Source: Mesorhizobium prunaredense | GTDB taxonomy: Bacteria > Pseudomonadota > Alphaproteobacteria > Rhizobiales > Rhizobiaceae | Length of the DNA: 64,000 nt | Direction of reading: 5' to 3' | NCBI RefSeq assembly: GCF_900156895.1 | Contig: NZ_FTPD01000078.1 | Span: forward strand, 104,672 to 168,671 | In this document: positions 25,278-33,784 of the stretch, one piece after another | How the letters are laid out: each line of letters begins with the position of its first letter | How positions within the stretch are numbered: the stretch's first letter is position 1 | Made by a program: the position numbers and the translations under genes | Notes under the pieces: generated by a model | Told to the model about the DNA's origin: nothing | The model's database searches: none | The model's input: the letters and a program-made list of their open reading frames with translations, nothing else

Positions 25278-26174
25278 ATGCCGCGTGACGAGTTCAGTGA
25301 GATGCGAGCGTTCCTTGAGGTCGCTCGGGAGCGCAGTTTTACGCGAGCGGCGGCCAAATTGGGTGTTACCCGATCGGCCCTCAGCCATACGATCAGGGCA
25401 ATGGAGGAACGGCTTGGCGTCCGTCTCCTCTCTCGCACGACCCGCGATGTGGCGCCCACGGCGACCGGGGAACGCCTCGTCGAAAGCATCGAGCCGCATT
25501 TCGAGAGCATTGCCGCCGGGATCAGCGCGATCAGCGCGCTGCGCGGCAAGCCCTCGGGCCAGGTCCGCATCGTGTGCCCCGATGATGCCGTCAATCTCGT
25601 CTTTCGCCCCAGGCTGCCAGCCTTCCTGCGAGACTACCCGGACATCAACGTGGAGCTCATTGTCGACAACGGCTTCACCAACATCGTCGAGCGTCAGTTC
25701 GATGCCGGTGTTCGACTTGGCGAGGCAATCGCCCGCGACATGGTGGCCGTTCGCATTGGTCCCGATGTCGGCTATGCCGTCGTCGGCTCACCCGATTATT
25801 TCGCTCGTCGGGCTGCGCCGAAAAGCCCTCAGGACTTGACCGACCACAACTGCATCAACCTGCGGCTTCCCACCTCAGGCGCGTTATATGCCTGGGAATT
25901 CAGGAAGAACGGACGCGAGTTCAGCGTCCGTGTGGACGGCCAGTTGACCCTGAACAATATCGCGCCGGCGCTTGACGCGGCCCTCGACGGCATTGGTTTG
26001 GCCTATGCGCCGAAGGATCTTGTTCAACCCTATGTTGAGAGTGGTCAGTTCGAGGAAGTCCTTGCCGACTGGTGCCCGACCTTCCAGGGCTATCACCTTT
26101 ACTACCCCAGCCGACGCAATCAATCGCCCGCCTTTGCGGCCTTTGTCGCGGCTTTCCGGTACCAAACTCGATAG
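25278..26174 (+). CDS. LysR-family transcriptional regulator
   Basis: This 298-residue regulator has an N-terminal winged helix with FLEVARERSFTRAAAKLGVTRSALSHTIRAMEERLG and a C-terminal inducer-binding domain of the CrgA/DmlR-like branch (LDAALDGIGLAYAPKDLVQPYVESG). Length is normal. It is transcribed away from the MFS exporter, and the arrangement suggests the regulator senses the exporter's substrate. It converges with an AraC gene 23 bases downstream. Confidence 0.92.
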   Translation: MPRDEFSEMRAFLEVARERSFTRAAAKLGVTRSALSHTIRAMEERLGVRLLSRTTRDVAPTATGERLVESIEPHFESIAAGISAISALRGKPSGQVRIVCPDDAVNLVFRPRLPAFLRDYPDINVELIVDNGFTNIVERQFDAGVRLGEAIARDMVAVRIGPDVGYAVVGSPDYFARRAAPKSPQDLTDHNCINLRLPTSGALYAWEFRKNGREFSVRVDGQLTLNNIAPALDAALDGIGLAYAPKDLVQPYVESGQFEEVLADWCPTFQGYHLYYPSRRNQSPAFAAFVAAFRYQTR

Positions 26175-26197
26175 ACCTCTCGACCCAAGATCGCAGA

Positions 26198-27163
26198 TCA
26201 GGATGCGGGCTCGATCGGCACCGGAGCCAGGGTGCGCCGCCACTCTCCCGGCGCCAGTCCCTCAACGCGCCGGAAGGCGCGGATTAGCGCGGTATCGGAG
26301 TCATACCCGACCCTGACCGCCACTTCCGCCAACGCCGCGCCCTTCCGCATCAGGGTTTTGGCGCGATACATCCGCCACCGTGTCACATAGTTCAGCGGCG
26401 TCTCTCCGAGAACCGAACGAAATTTCTGGGCAAAGGTGGAGCGCGAGACGCCGGCGACACGCGCCATCTCCTCGACCGTCCAGTCGTGTGCGATGTCCGC
26501 GTGAACGGTGCGAATAACCCTGGCCAGGGGTCTGTGCCTCAGCGCAGCAAGCCACCCGCTGGCCCGTGTCCCGTCCGCCGCAACCCACGCGCGGATCGTT
26601 TGAATGAACAACACGTCCGTCAGCCGCTCCACCACCAGGTCCGCGCCGAGCCCGTCTGCGCGGCTTTCCAGGCCAATGAGGCGCAGCGTGGTCTCGAGCA
26701 GGTCGAGGTCACCATGCACTAGCCGAACGTGGAGCAAATCGGGCAACAAGGCGAGCAGGGGCTCGGCCGCGATCGGGTCGAAGGAAAGACGCGCCGACAC
26801 CATTTCCATCAACGGGCCGTCACCGCCATGGTTGACTGTGCGGTCGGGGATGGTGGTGAAGCCGGTGGCTTCCGAGAAGCCGGGCAGGTCCGCAAACAGG
26901 TCCGCGCAATCCACCAAGGGACTGTCAGGCCGATCCGCCATCGCGAATCGCGTGCCTTCCTTGATGATGAGGCAATCGCCCTTGGCCACGCGTACGGGAG
27001 CCTCACCCTCGGACAGCAGCCAGCCCACACCCTCCGCGATCATCACCAGCCGGGCCTGATAGCCGGTGTCGAACGCCACGCCCCAAGGCGCGGCAAAGCG
27101 GAACCGCACATAGAGCGAGCTCGCCACGCTCATCGCGCTCACAACATCGTCGAAAGGATCCAT
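26198..27163 (-). CDS. AraC-family regulator with N-terminal cupin
   Basis: This 321-residue regulator has a cupin ligand domain in its first 190 residues (LLSEGEAPVRVAKGDCLIIKEGTRF) and a C-terminal AraC domain: DWTVEEMARVAGVSRSTFAQKF as the first helix-turn-helix, then LAEVAVRVGYDSDTALIRAFRR as the second. It is divergent from the alcohol dehydrogenase at 27263, with about 100 bases between, so it probably regulates that gene. Confidence 0.9.
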   Translation of the reverse strand: MDPFDDVVSAMSVASSLYVRFRFAAPWGVAFDTGYQARLVMIAEGVGWLLSEGEAPVRVAKGDCLIIKEGTRFAMADRPDSPLVDCADLFADLPGFSEATGFTTIPDRTVNHGGDGPLMEMVSARLSFDPIAAEPLLALLPDLLHVRLVHGDLDLLETTLRLIGLESRADGLGADLVVERLTDVLFIQTIRAWVAADGTRASGWLAALRHRPLARVIRTVHADIAHDWTVEEMARVAGVSRSTFAQKFRSVLGETPLNYVTRWRMYRAKTLMRKGAALAEVAVRVGYDSDTALIRAFRRVEGLAPGEWRRTLAPVPIEPAS

Positions 27164-27262
27164 CCCACCCCAATATCGGACGATCGGTCAGGAATCAACG
27201 CGCTTTGGCCATTACTCATACGATCTAACCAGTCTATTCCATCTCATCGATTGGAGACACAC

Positions 27263-28255
27263 ATGCAAAGTTACAGAGTCAGCCAGGTTGGATCTCTCGA
27301 CAACCTGAAGATTATCGAGGAGACCCTTCCCGTTCCCGGACCGGGGCAGGTGCGCGTCAGGGTCCGCGCCAGCGCGCTCAACTTCCGCGACCTTGCGCTT
27401 CTCACCGGGATGTTCCCCGCCCCCGTCAAGGCGGACGTCGTTCCCCTGTCCGATGCGGCCGGCGATGTCGATGCGGTGGGACCGGATGTAACCCGCTTCG
27501 TCATCGGCGACCGGGTCATCAGCAGCTTCTTCCCGACCTGGTTCGGCGGCCCGTTCGAGGCCGCTGGCGAGCAATATTCGCTCGAACGGGACGGCTGGCT
27601 GACCGAGTATAAGGTCGTCGATGCGGAGGCTCTGGTCGCCTCGCCCGATGGTCTGTCTTTCGAGGAGGCTGCCACCCTGACCTGCGCGGGCGTCACCGCC
27701 TGGTCAGCCCTTGCCGGCGTCAGGGCGGGCGATATCGTTCTGACGCAAGGTACGGGTGGCGTTTCGATTTTCGCGGTCCAATTGGCCAAGGCGTTGGGCG
27801 CGCGGGTCATAGCGACGACCTCCAGCGCGGAAAAGGCCGATCGGCTGCGGGCGCTGGGCGCCGACGATGTCATCGACTATCGCGTCGATCAGGACTGGGG
27901 CTCCACGGCACACGCGCTGACCGATCGGGGCGTTGATCGAGTCGTGGAAACGGGCGGCGCGACCTCGCTCGCGCAATCGATCAAGGCGATTGCACCCGGC
28001 GGACAGATATCGCTGGTCGGCGCGCTCGGGGGCTTTGCAGGCAGCGTCGATTACATGGCGATGTTCCTTAGTCATGCACGCTTCCAGACGATCACGACCG
28101 GCAGCCGCCGCGACCTTGAGGAACTCACGCGCTTCGTCGCACGAACCGGTCTGAAACCCGTCATCGACAGCAACTTCTCATTTGAGGACGCGCGATCCGC
28201 CATCGAGCATCTCGGTCAGCGCCAGGTGTTCGGCAAGGTCATAGTCCAGCACTGA
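27263..28255 (+). CDS. Zinc-less MDR-family NAD(P)-dependent oxidoreductase
   Basis: This 330-residue protein is a medium-chain dehydrogenase/reductase: a GroES-like N-terminal domain (ASALNFRDLALLTGMFP), then a nucleotide domain with LTQGTGGVSIFAVQLAKALGA. The catalytic zinc ligands of classical alcohol dehydrogenases are missing (Asn-Phe-Arg-Asp replaces the usual Cys-His region), so it is more like a quinone oxidoreductase. The ATG at 27263 has TTGGAGA upstream. It is co-directional with the DUF1330 gene and divergent from the cupin-AraC regulator. Confidence 0.88.
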   Translation: MQSYRVSQVGSLDNLKIIEETLPVPGPGQVRVRVRASALNFRDLALLTGMFPAPVKADVVPLSDAAGDVDAVGPDVTRFVIGDRVISSFFPTWFGGPFEAAGEQYSLERDGWLTEYKVVDAEALVASPDGLSFEEAATLTCAGVTAWSALAGVRAGDIVLTQGTGGVSIFAVQLAKALGARVIATTSSAEKADRLRALGADDVIDYRVDQDWGSTAHALTDRGVDRVVETGGATSLAQSIKAIAPGGQISLVGALGGFAGSVDYMAMFLSHARFQTITTGSRRDLEELTRFVARTGLKPVIDSNFSFEDARSAIEHLGQRQVFGKVIVQH

Positions 28256-28288
28256 TTTCACCTTGAACTCCCAAGGAGCTTCTCACCT

Positions 28289-28582
28289 ATGAGCGCCTAC
28301 GCCATCTTCATTCGCGAACGCACCCGCAACGCGGGTGAACTGCAGACCTATGCCGAAATGGTGACCCCCATCCTGGGCGGCATCGATGCAAAAGTTCTCG
28401 CAGCCTACGGCCCTCAGGACGTTCTTGAGGGCGCCTCGCCGGAAGGCGTGGTGATCGTCAGATTCCCGACCATGCAGGCCGCACGCGCCTTCTATGACGG
28501 CGCCGAATACCAAGCCGCCGTCCGACATCGATTCCTGGGCGCGGACTATCGGTCGATCCTCGTTCAGGGGATTGACGGCTGA
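28289..28582 (+). CDS. DUF1330 family protein
   Basis: This 97-residue single-domain protein has the ferredoxin-like alpha/beta-barrel pattern of DUF1330: SAYAIFIRERTRNAGELQTY at the start, DVLEGASPEGVVIVRFPTMQAARAFYDGAEYQ in the centre. The function of the family is not known. AAGGAG lies about 10 bases before the ATG. The 33-base gap after the oxidoreductase suggests one transcript. Confidence 0.88.
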   Translation: MSAYAIFIRERTRNAGELQTYAEMVTPILGGIDAKVLAAYGPQDVLEGASPEGVVIVRFPTMQAARAFYDGAEYQAAVRHRFLGADYRSILVQGIDG

Positions 28583-28613
28583 GGCAGGCTGTCCCTTTGG
28601 CCCTTGAATGCGG

Positions 28614-29324
28614 TCAGTGCGCTGCCGGGTCAAACTTCACGCGATCGGCACGAGACCGCCGGGGGAACGGCCCGTCCTGGCTTGGGAACGTGCCCATCGG
28701 ACCGTTCGCGTCGAGGAGCGCGAGGCGAAGGGCTCACGCGGCCCGTTCGGCCGTACGGGTGCCCTCGAATTTGTTGAAGTTCGTCGAAGTGAAGCCGGGG
28801 CAGGCAGTGTCGTCAAATTCGATGGCGAAGGCGAGCGTCGTCGCATCGAGGGCAGTCTTCGAGGGGCTGTAGACAGGGCCGAACAATGCGCGCTGTGGAC
28901 TGGACGGGGCGACGCTGGCGATGCGTGCCGCTGGCGCTTCACCAAGCAGCCGCAACATCGCCTGCGTGACGGCGACGACGCCGAACACGTTGGTCTCGAA
29001 CACTGCGCGTTGCTCGTCGAGGGACGCCGCATGCGAGATGCCCTGCTTTCCCGCATCGGAAATGCCTGCATTGTTCACCAGGACGTCGAGGCGACCGAAC
29101 TCGTTATGGATGCGCTTTGCCGCGGCGGCGATCGAGGCCTGGTTCGTGACATCGAGTTGGAGGGCGCGGGCATCCGCGCCGACGCTCTTTGCAGCCGTCT
29201 CCGCATGCTCGAGCTTACGCGACCCTACGAGCACGGTGAGGCCGTGCGTCGCCAGATCCCTGGCGATTTGGAGACCGATTCCCTTGTTGGCCGCAGTGAC
29301 CAGGGCAATAGGTTTGACCCGCAT
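28614..29324 (-). pseudogene. Degraded short-chain dehydrogenase/reductase
   Basis: The frame opens at 29324 (RBS GAGGAG) with MRVKPIALVTAANKGIGLQ, the SDR cofactor motif, and continues through VLVNNAGISD. The middle is damaged: after AARI the expected NVSSG catalytic-Ser block is gone, and after AIEFDDT the segment usually reading GIKVNA is missing before CPGFTSTNF. A TGA at 28734-28736 then stops the frame, but the family end continues beyond it in frame as ALRLALLDANGPMGTF. Replacing TGA by CGA would restore it. The YSPSK catalytic motif survives. Several independent lesions mean it is decaying. Confidence 0.82.
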
Positions 29325-29410
29325 GGTGATCTCCTCTTTTTGCATTGACGTGTAGGCACCGGCGCCATGCTGTGCTAATTTTCCCAATCGGAACTGCATT
29401 CCGTTTTATA

Positions 29411-29425
29411 CGGAACATTGTTCCG
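29411..29425. promoter_or_regulatory. TetR-type operator palindrome
   Basis: CGGAACA-T-TGTTCCG is a perfect 15-base palindrome located 20 bases before the TetR start, in the divergent gap with the SDR remnant. A further ATTCCG half-site lies 15 bases to the left. The position and symmetry fit the binding site of the neighbouring regulator. Confidence 0.75.
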
Positions 29426-29444
29426 TTTATCAAGTGGAAAAATC

Positions 29445-30077
29445 ATGGACGACAAATCGGAGGAGCGGGGTGGTGGCTTGGAGCCCGTAAACTCGACGGA
29501 TCGGCGCGTGCGTGCGGACGCGCAACGCAACTCCAAGGCGCTGCTCGAAGCAGCAATGGCAGTGTTTGCAGCTTCGGGGGTCGATGCTCCGGTGCGAGAG
29601 ATCGCCGATAAGGCCGGCGTTGGCGTGGGTACGCTCTATCGGCACTTTCCGCAGCGTTCGGACCTGATCGTGGCGGTCTTCCGTAACGAAGTGGATGCCT
29701 GCGCGAATGCTGCATCTGCCATCGCGGCCGAATATGAACCCGGCGAAGCGCTCGCCCGATGGATGCAGCGTTACGTCGACTTTATCGCTGCCAAGCGTGG
29801 ACTCGCCGCGGCCTTCTCCTCAGGCGATCCGGCATATGAGTCCTTGCCGCTGTATTTTCTTGAGAAACTTCGGCCCGCGCTGCAGAGCTTGCTGGATGCC
29901 GCGACCGAAGCGGGCGATGTTCGCTCGGACGTTGATGCCCGGGAATTGTTGTTCGCGATTGCCAGGCTCTGCTCACCAGACCGCTATGGCGGAGGCCCCG
30001 ACCAGGCACGACGCATGGTTGGCTTGCTGGTGGATGGGCTTCGCTATGGCGCCCCTTCGGTTGGCTCCGACATTTAA
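29445..30077 (+). CDS. TetR-family transcriptional regulator
   Basis: This 210-residue regulator has a TetR helix-turn-helix near residues 30-70 (VREIADKAGVGVGTLYRHFPQRSDLI) and a helical ligand domain. SSGDPAYESLPLYFLEKLRPALQSLLDAA resembles TetR proteins with a SbtR-like C-terminal domain. The ATG at 29445 is preferred, giving MDDKSEERGGG. It is divergent from the SDR remnant, and the palindrome between them is its likely operator. Since the target SDR is broken, it may now control only itself. Confidence 0.9.
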   Translation: MDDKSEERGGGLEPVNSTDRRVRADAQRNSKALLEAAMAVFAASGVDAPVREIADKAGVGVGTLYRHFPQRSDLIVAVFRNEVDACANAASAIAAEYEPGEALARWMQRYVDFIAAKRGLAAAFSSGDPAYESLPLYFLEKLRPALQSLLDAATEAGDVRSDVDARELLFAIARLCSPDRYGGGPDQARRMVGLLVDGLRYGAPSVGSDI

Positions 30078-30214
30078 AGCGCGTCTAAAGCGCGGCGCGT
30101 TTGAATGGATAAATGCGACGCGCTTTAGGGTCTTGTTTTTATGCATGTCGTTATCGCAAAGCCGCTGCCCACCCTCGGTTCAAGCCCGAGGGCATGCTTT
30201 TGCGCGACATGCAT
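30075..30214. repeat. Long palindromic rhizobial repeat (family C), possible terminator
   Basis: TAAAGCGCGTC (30075-30085) pairs perfectly with GACGCGCTTTA (30117-30127), and is followed by GGGTCTTGTTTTT, so it can end tetR transcripts. A second palindrome follows: GCATGTCG (30143-30150) with CGACATGC (30205-30212), enclosing CGCAAA/TTTGCG and a CCCTCGG/CCGAGGG hairpin. Parts of this element recur at 1198-1244 and 62075-62098. The remaining gap to 30399 has no supported gene. Confidence 0.75.
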
Positions 30215-30399
30215 TAGGCAAGTTGTTAGTCTCGCTCCAATGCCTGCATGAACTCCTGAGAGTGAGGGGGATTGGTCTTGCCAGGACAGGCCACCGAGCG
30301 ATCGGTGACCAAACAAAAACCCACTTCGGCAACCGGGCGGGTCGGTGGCGCAATTAGCACATTGCCAACAATAGCATAATTGCTGTCACTCACTTCTGC

Positions 30400-31395
30400 T
30401 CAGGCGGCTTCGCCGCGGTTCCTCGCCCGCTTGTGCTTCCCGCGCGGGCCGCTGATTTCCCATCTTTTGTGGAACCACATCCACTGGCCGGGATCCTCGC
30501 GCACCCAGCGCTCGACCACGTCGTTGAGCAGCTGGGTGGTGCCCTGGACGTCGACACTGCCGCCGGCGGTGCGCGGCAAGGTCAGTTTGTCCTCGATCTC
30601 GAGCCGGAAGCGGTTGCCCGGCAGGCGCACGCAGCGCGCCGGATAGACATCGCAATCATAGTGCCGCGCCAGGGTGCCCAGGACCCGGTTGCTCTCGCAT
30701 GGGCGGCCGAAGAATGTCGTTTCGAGCCCGCTCGAGAATTTCTGGTCGATGAGCACGCCGATATTGCCGCCTTTCTCCAGGATGGCCGCCAGCGCGAACG
30801 AAGCGCCGGTCGCGGAAGGCAGAAGCGAGCCCATGGTCGAGCGGCGAGTCGAGAGGATGTAGTCGGCAAGGTAGGGGTTGTTGGGCGGGCGAAACAGCGC
30901 CGTGATGTTCATGCCGAAAGTGGCTGCCGCCACCGGAAGCAGCTCGAAATTGCCGAGATGTCCGGTGAAGATGATATGCGGTTTTTGCTCGCCGGCGATT
31001 TGCACGAAGTGCTCGATCCCCTTGACCTCGATGCGGCCCGGTTTCGTCGCGGCGGGATCGTAGTCGAACAGGGCGTCGAGAAAGATGTATTCCGCGGCAA
31101 GGCGAGCCATGTTGCCCCACATGTCGGAGGCGATGGCCTGGATCTCCTTGTCGCTCTTTTCCGGATAAGCCTTGCGCAGATTGGCGATGGCGACGTTGTG
31201 TCGCCCCACCCACGGACCAATGCGGCGGGCGGCGCGGTCGGCGAAATTGAGCGCGCTGTCGACCGGCAGCAGACGCAGCAGCCAAATCATCGTCATGACG
31301 AGGCGCGCCAGCAGCCAGTAGTTGAACTGGCGCAGCCGCCTGCCGTAGCGGAACGCCAAGTCCCGGCGGAGCTTCTTGAAGGCGTTGCCGACCAT
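30400..31395 (-). CDS. lpxXL: Lipid A acyltransferase for the very-long-chain hydroxy fatty acid
   Basis: This 331-residue inner-membrane acyltransferase belongs to the LpxL/HtrB family, with a membrane anchor near residues 27-45, the catalytic H-x4-E in TGHLGNFELLP near residue 147, and the later DQKFSSGLETTFFGRP block. It ends a five-gene cluster on one strand with acpXL, two ketoacyl synthases and a dehydrogenase, the arrangement known from Rhizobium and Brucella, in which LpxXL transfers the 27-hydroxyoctacosanoyl group to lipid A. That context, rather than sequence alone, justifies the XL assignment. Confidence 0.93.
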   Translation of the reverse strand: MVGNAFKKLRRDLAFRYGRRLRQFNYWLLARLVMTMIWLLRLLPVDSALNFADRAARRIGPWVGRHNVAIANLRKAYPEKSDKEIQAIASDMWGNMARLAAEYIFLDALFDYDPAATKPGRIEVKGIEHFVQIAGEQKPHIIFTGHLGNFELLPVAAATFGMNITALFRPPNNPYLADYILSTRRSTMGSLLPSATGASFALAAILEKGGNIGVLIDQKFSSGLETTFFGRPCESNRVLGTLARHYDCDVYPARCVRLPGNRFRLEIEDKLTLPRTAGGSVDVQGTTQLLNDVVERWVREDPGQWMWFHKRWEISGPRGKHKRARNRGEAA

Positions 31396-31432
31396 TCCTA
31401 GACCATGGTGTTTTCAGACAGCAGCATCATCG

Positions 31433-32461
31433 TCAGCCGACGCGCAGGATGATCTTGCCGAACACGTCGCGGCCTTCCATGCGCTTCAGCGCGGCGTCGA
31501 TGCCGTCGAAGCCGACTTCGGTGTCGATAACCGGAGAAACCAGTCCCGCCGCCATTTTCTGCATGGCGTCGGCCATGTTTTGCATGCGACAGCCGAACGA
31601 GCCGAGCAGCTTCAGTTGCTGCTGGAACAATTGCATCAGGTTGATCTGCGTCGACACGCCCGAGGTCGAGCCGCAGGTCACCAGGCGGCCGCCGCGTTTC
31701 AGGCACAGCATCGAGGCGGCAAAGGTGTCGGCGCCGACATGCTCGAAGACGACGTCGACACCCTTCTTCTTCGTCAGCTTGCGCACGACGCCTTCGAAAC
31801 GGTCGTCGCGGTAGTTGATGACATGATCGGCGCCAAGCGCCTTCGCCTTGTCGATCTTGTCGTTCGAGCCAACCGTGGTGATCACGGTGCAGCCCATTTT
31901 CTTCGCCAGCTGGATCGCGGCGGAGCCGATGCCCGAGCCGCCGGCATGGATCAGGATGGTCTCGCCGGGCTGCAGCATGGCATTGTCGAACAGCATGTGC
32001 TCGACCGTACCGAAGGTTACGGGCGCGACGGCGGCGCCGACGTCGGTCACGCCGGGCGGGGCAGGGACCAGCAGGCGCGCCGGCAGGTTTATCTTCTCTT
32101 GCGCAAAGCCGTCGAGATGGAAGCCGTGTACGCCCGAGACATGCTCGCAGAGGTTGTCGCGGCCTTCGCGGCAGGCGCGGCAAAGCCCGCAGGTGCGCGC
32201 GCCGTAGATCGACACAAGCTGCCCGGGCACAAGGCTGGAGACGCCGGGGCCGACCGCCTCGACCTCGCCCGAAGCTTCGGCGCCGACGACCAGCGGCAGC
32301 TTGCGCTTGGCGAAGGCCATGCCGCGCCAGCCCCAGACATCGATATGGTTGAGCGCCACGGCCTTGATGCGCAACGTCACTTCGCCCAGCGCAGGCTGCG
32401 GCGGAAGCGGCAGATCCACCGTTTCAAGGCGGCGGTCCTCGATAAGTTGCAATGCGCGCAT
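31433..32461 (-). CDS. Zinc-binding alcohol dehydrogenase of the VLCFA lipid A cluster
   Basis: This 342-residue medium-chain dehydrogenase has the structural zinc Cys cluster (CGLCRACREGRDNLC near residue 97) and the nucleotide motif IHAGGSGIGSAAIQLAKKMG. It lies between fabF1XL and lpxXL, where rhizobial clusters carry the adh2XL gene, whose exact step in making or modifying the very-long-chain fatty acid remains unclear. Length and motifs are normal. Gaps of 35-37 bases to both neighbours suggest one operon. Confidence 0.9.
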   Translation of the reverse strand: MRALQLIEDRRLETVDLPLPPQPALGEVTLRIKAVALNHIDVWGWRGMAFAKRKLPLVVGAEASGEVEAVGPGVSSLVPGQLVSIYGARTCGLCRACREGRDNLCEHVSGVHGFHLDGFAQEKINLPARLLVPAPPGVTDVGAAVAPVTFGTVEHMLFDNAMLQPGETILIHAGGSGIGSAAIQLAKKMGCTVITTVGSNDKIDKAKALGADHVINYRDDRFEGVVRKLTKKKGVDVVFEHVGADTFAASMLCLKRGGRLVTCGSTSGVSTQINLMQLFQQQLKLLGSFGCRMQNMADAMQKMAAGLVSPVIDTEVGFDGIDAALKRMEGRDVFGKIILRVG

Positions 32462-32496
32462 TGGGCCTGTCGGTTCTGTTGGCGAAGAACGGTCGC

Positions 32497-33768
32497 TTAG
32501 ACTGGTTCCCGCGCCATGACAAGGCAGGTATTCTGGCCGCCGAAGCCGAAGGAGTTCGACAGTACCGTGCCGACCTCGGCGTTGCGCTTCTGGTTCGGCA
32601 CCACGTCGAGCACGATCGCCGGATCGGGATTGTCGTAATTGATGGTCGGCGGGATGACGCTTTCGCGCATGGTCATCAGCGAAAACGCCGCCTCGACGGC
32701 GCCGGCGGCCGACAGCGTGTGGCCGATCATCGACTTGTTCGACGAGATCGGCATCGAGCCGATCCGCTCGCCGAACACGGTCGACAGCGACAAATGCTCC
32801 ATCTTGTCGTTTTCCGGCGTCGAGGTGCCGTGCGCGTTGACATAATCGATCTCGTCCTCGCCCAAGCCGGCATCGGTGAGGGCGGCGCGAACCGCCGCGA
32901 TCGCCGGCGAACCGTCCGGCTTCGAGCGGGTGCGGTGGAAATCGTCAGCCTTCTCGCCGCAGCCGCGCAGGATGCCGAGGACGGTCGCGCCGCGGGCCAA
33001 TGCGGCCTCCAGCGATTCCAGCACAAGCGCGCCAGAACCCTCAGCGAGGACAAAACCGTCGCGATCCCTGGAGAACGGTTTTGACGCCTTTTCGGGGATG
33101 TCGTTATGGGTGGAGAGTGCGGAAAGCAGCGAAAAACGGATCAGCGCCTCGGCGGTCGCCGAGCCGTCGGCGCCGATCGACAGCGCCCGGTCGCATTCGC
33201 CGCGGCGGATCGCCTCGACGCCGAGCTGGATCGAGGTGGCGCCCGAGGCGCAGGCCGTCGACAGCGTGATCGGCAGGCCGCGCGTGCCAAAACGGTCGGC
33301 GAGCCGGTCGGCGATCGAACCGAATTGGGTGGTCTCGAAAACATCGAGCCCCTTCAAGCCGCGCGCCACGCGAAGCAGCCGTTCGGCGCCGACGTCGTGC
33401 TTGTCGGAATTGTAGAGCGAAAAGCGCTCGCTCCAGTCGAGCTCGACCGGCGGCGAGGCAAGGAAAAGCGGTCCGCCGAAATCGCCCCAATCAAGGCCGG
33501 CTTCGGCCACGGCTTCCTGCGCGGCGATCTCGGCGAGGTCGTAGGTAAGAAGGGAAGCGCCCTTGGAGCTCGACGGCAGGAAATCGACCGTGCCGGAGAT
33601 GCGGGTGTTCAGATGGTCGACCGGAAAGCGGGTGATCGGATGGATGCCGGACGTGCCCGCGGTGAGCGCTGCCCAATTGTCGGCCTTGCCGACGCCCAGC
33701 GACGTCACCACGCCGATGCCGGTGACGGCGACGATCGGCCTGCCCATGTGGTCGTTCAGATTGGCCAT
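32497..33768 (-). CDS. fabF1XL: Beta-ketoacyl-ACP synthase of the VLCFA cluster
   Basis: This 423-residue cytosolic condensing enzyme has the complete Cys-His-His triad: Cys in LSTACASGATS, His in DYVNAHGTSTPENDKME and His in SNKSMIGHTLSAAGAVEAA. It would elongate acyl chains on AcpXL. The ATG at 33768 gives MANLNDHMGRPIVAVTG; the longer frame upstream is shadow of the preceding gene, from which it is separated by 16 bases. Its partner KS at 33785 lacks the Cys, so this subunit should carry all condensation chemistry. Confidence 0.94.
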   Translation of the reverse strand: MANLNDHMGRPIVAVTGIGVVTSLGVGKADNWAALTAGTSGIHPITRFPVDHLNTRISGTVDFLPSSSKGASLLTYDLAEIAAQEAVAEAGLDWGDFGGPLFLASPPVELDWSERFSLYNSDKHDVGAERLLRVARGLKGLDVFETTQFGSIADRLADRFGTRGLPITLSTACASGATSIQLGVEAIRRGECDRALSIGADGSATAEALIRFSLLSALSTHNDIPEKASKPFSRDRDGFVLAEGSGALVLESLEAALARGATVLGILRGCGEKADDFHRTRSKPDGSPAIAAVRAALTDAGLGEDEIDYVNAHGTSTPENDKMEHLSLSTVFGERIGSMPISSNKSMIGHTLSAAGAVEAAFSLMTMRESVIPPTINYDNPDPAIVLDVVPNQKRNAEVGTVLSNSFGFGGQNTCLVMAREPV

Positions 33769-33784
33769 GACTTGTCCTGGACCT

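Noticed and set aside
30125..30316. 63-codon minus-strand frame between tetR and lpxXL
   Set aside because: It consists almost wholly of the palindromic family C repeat.
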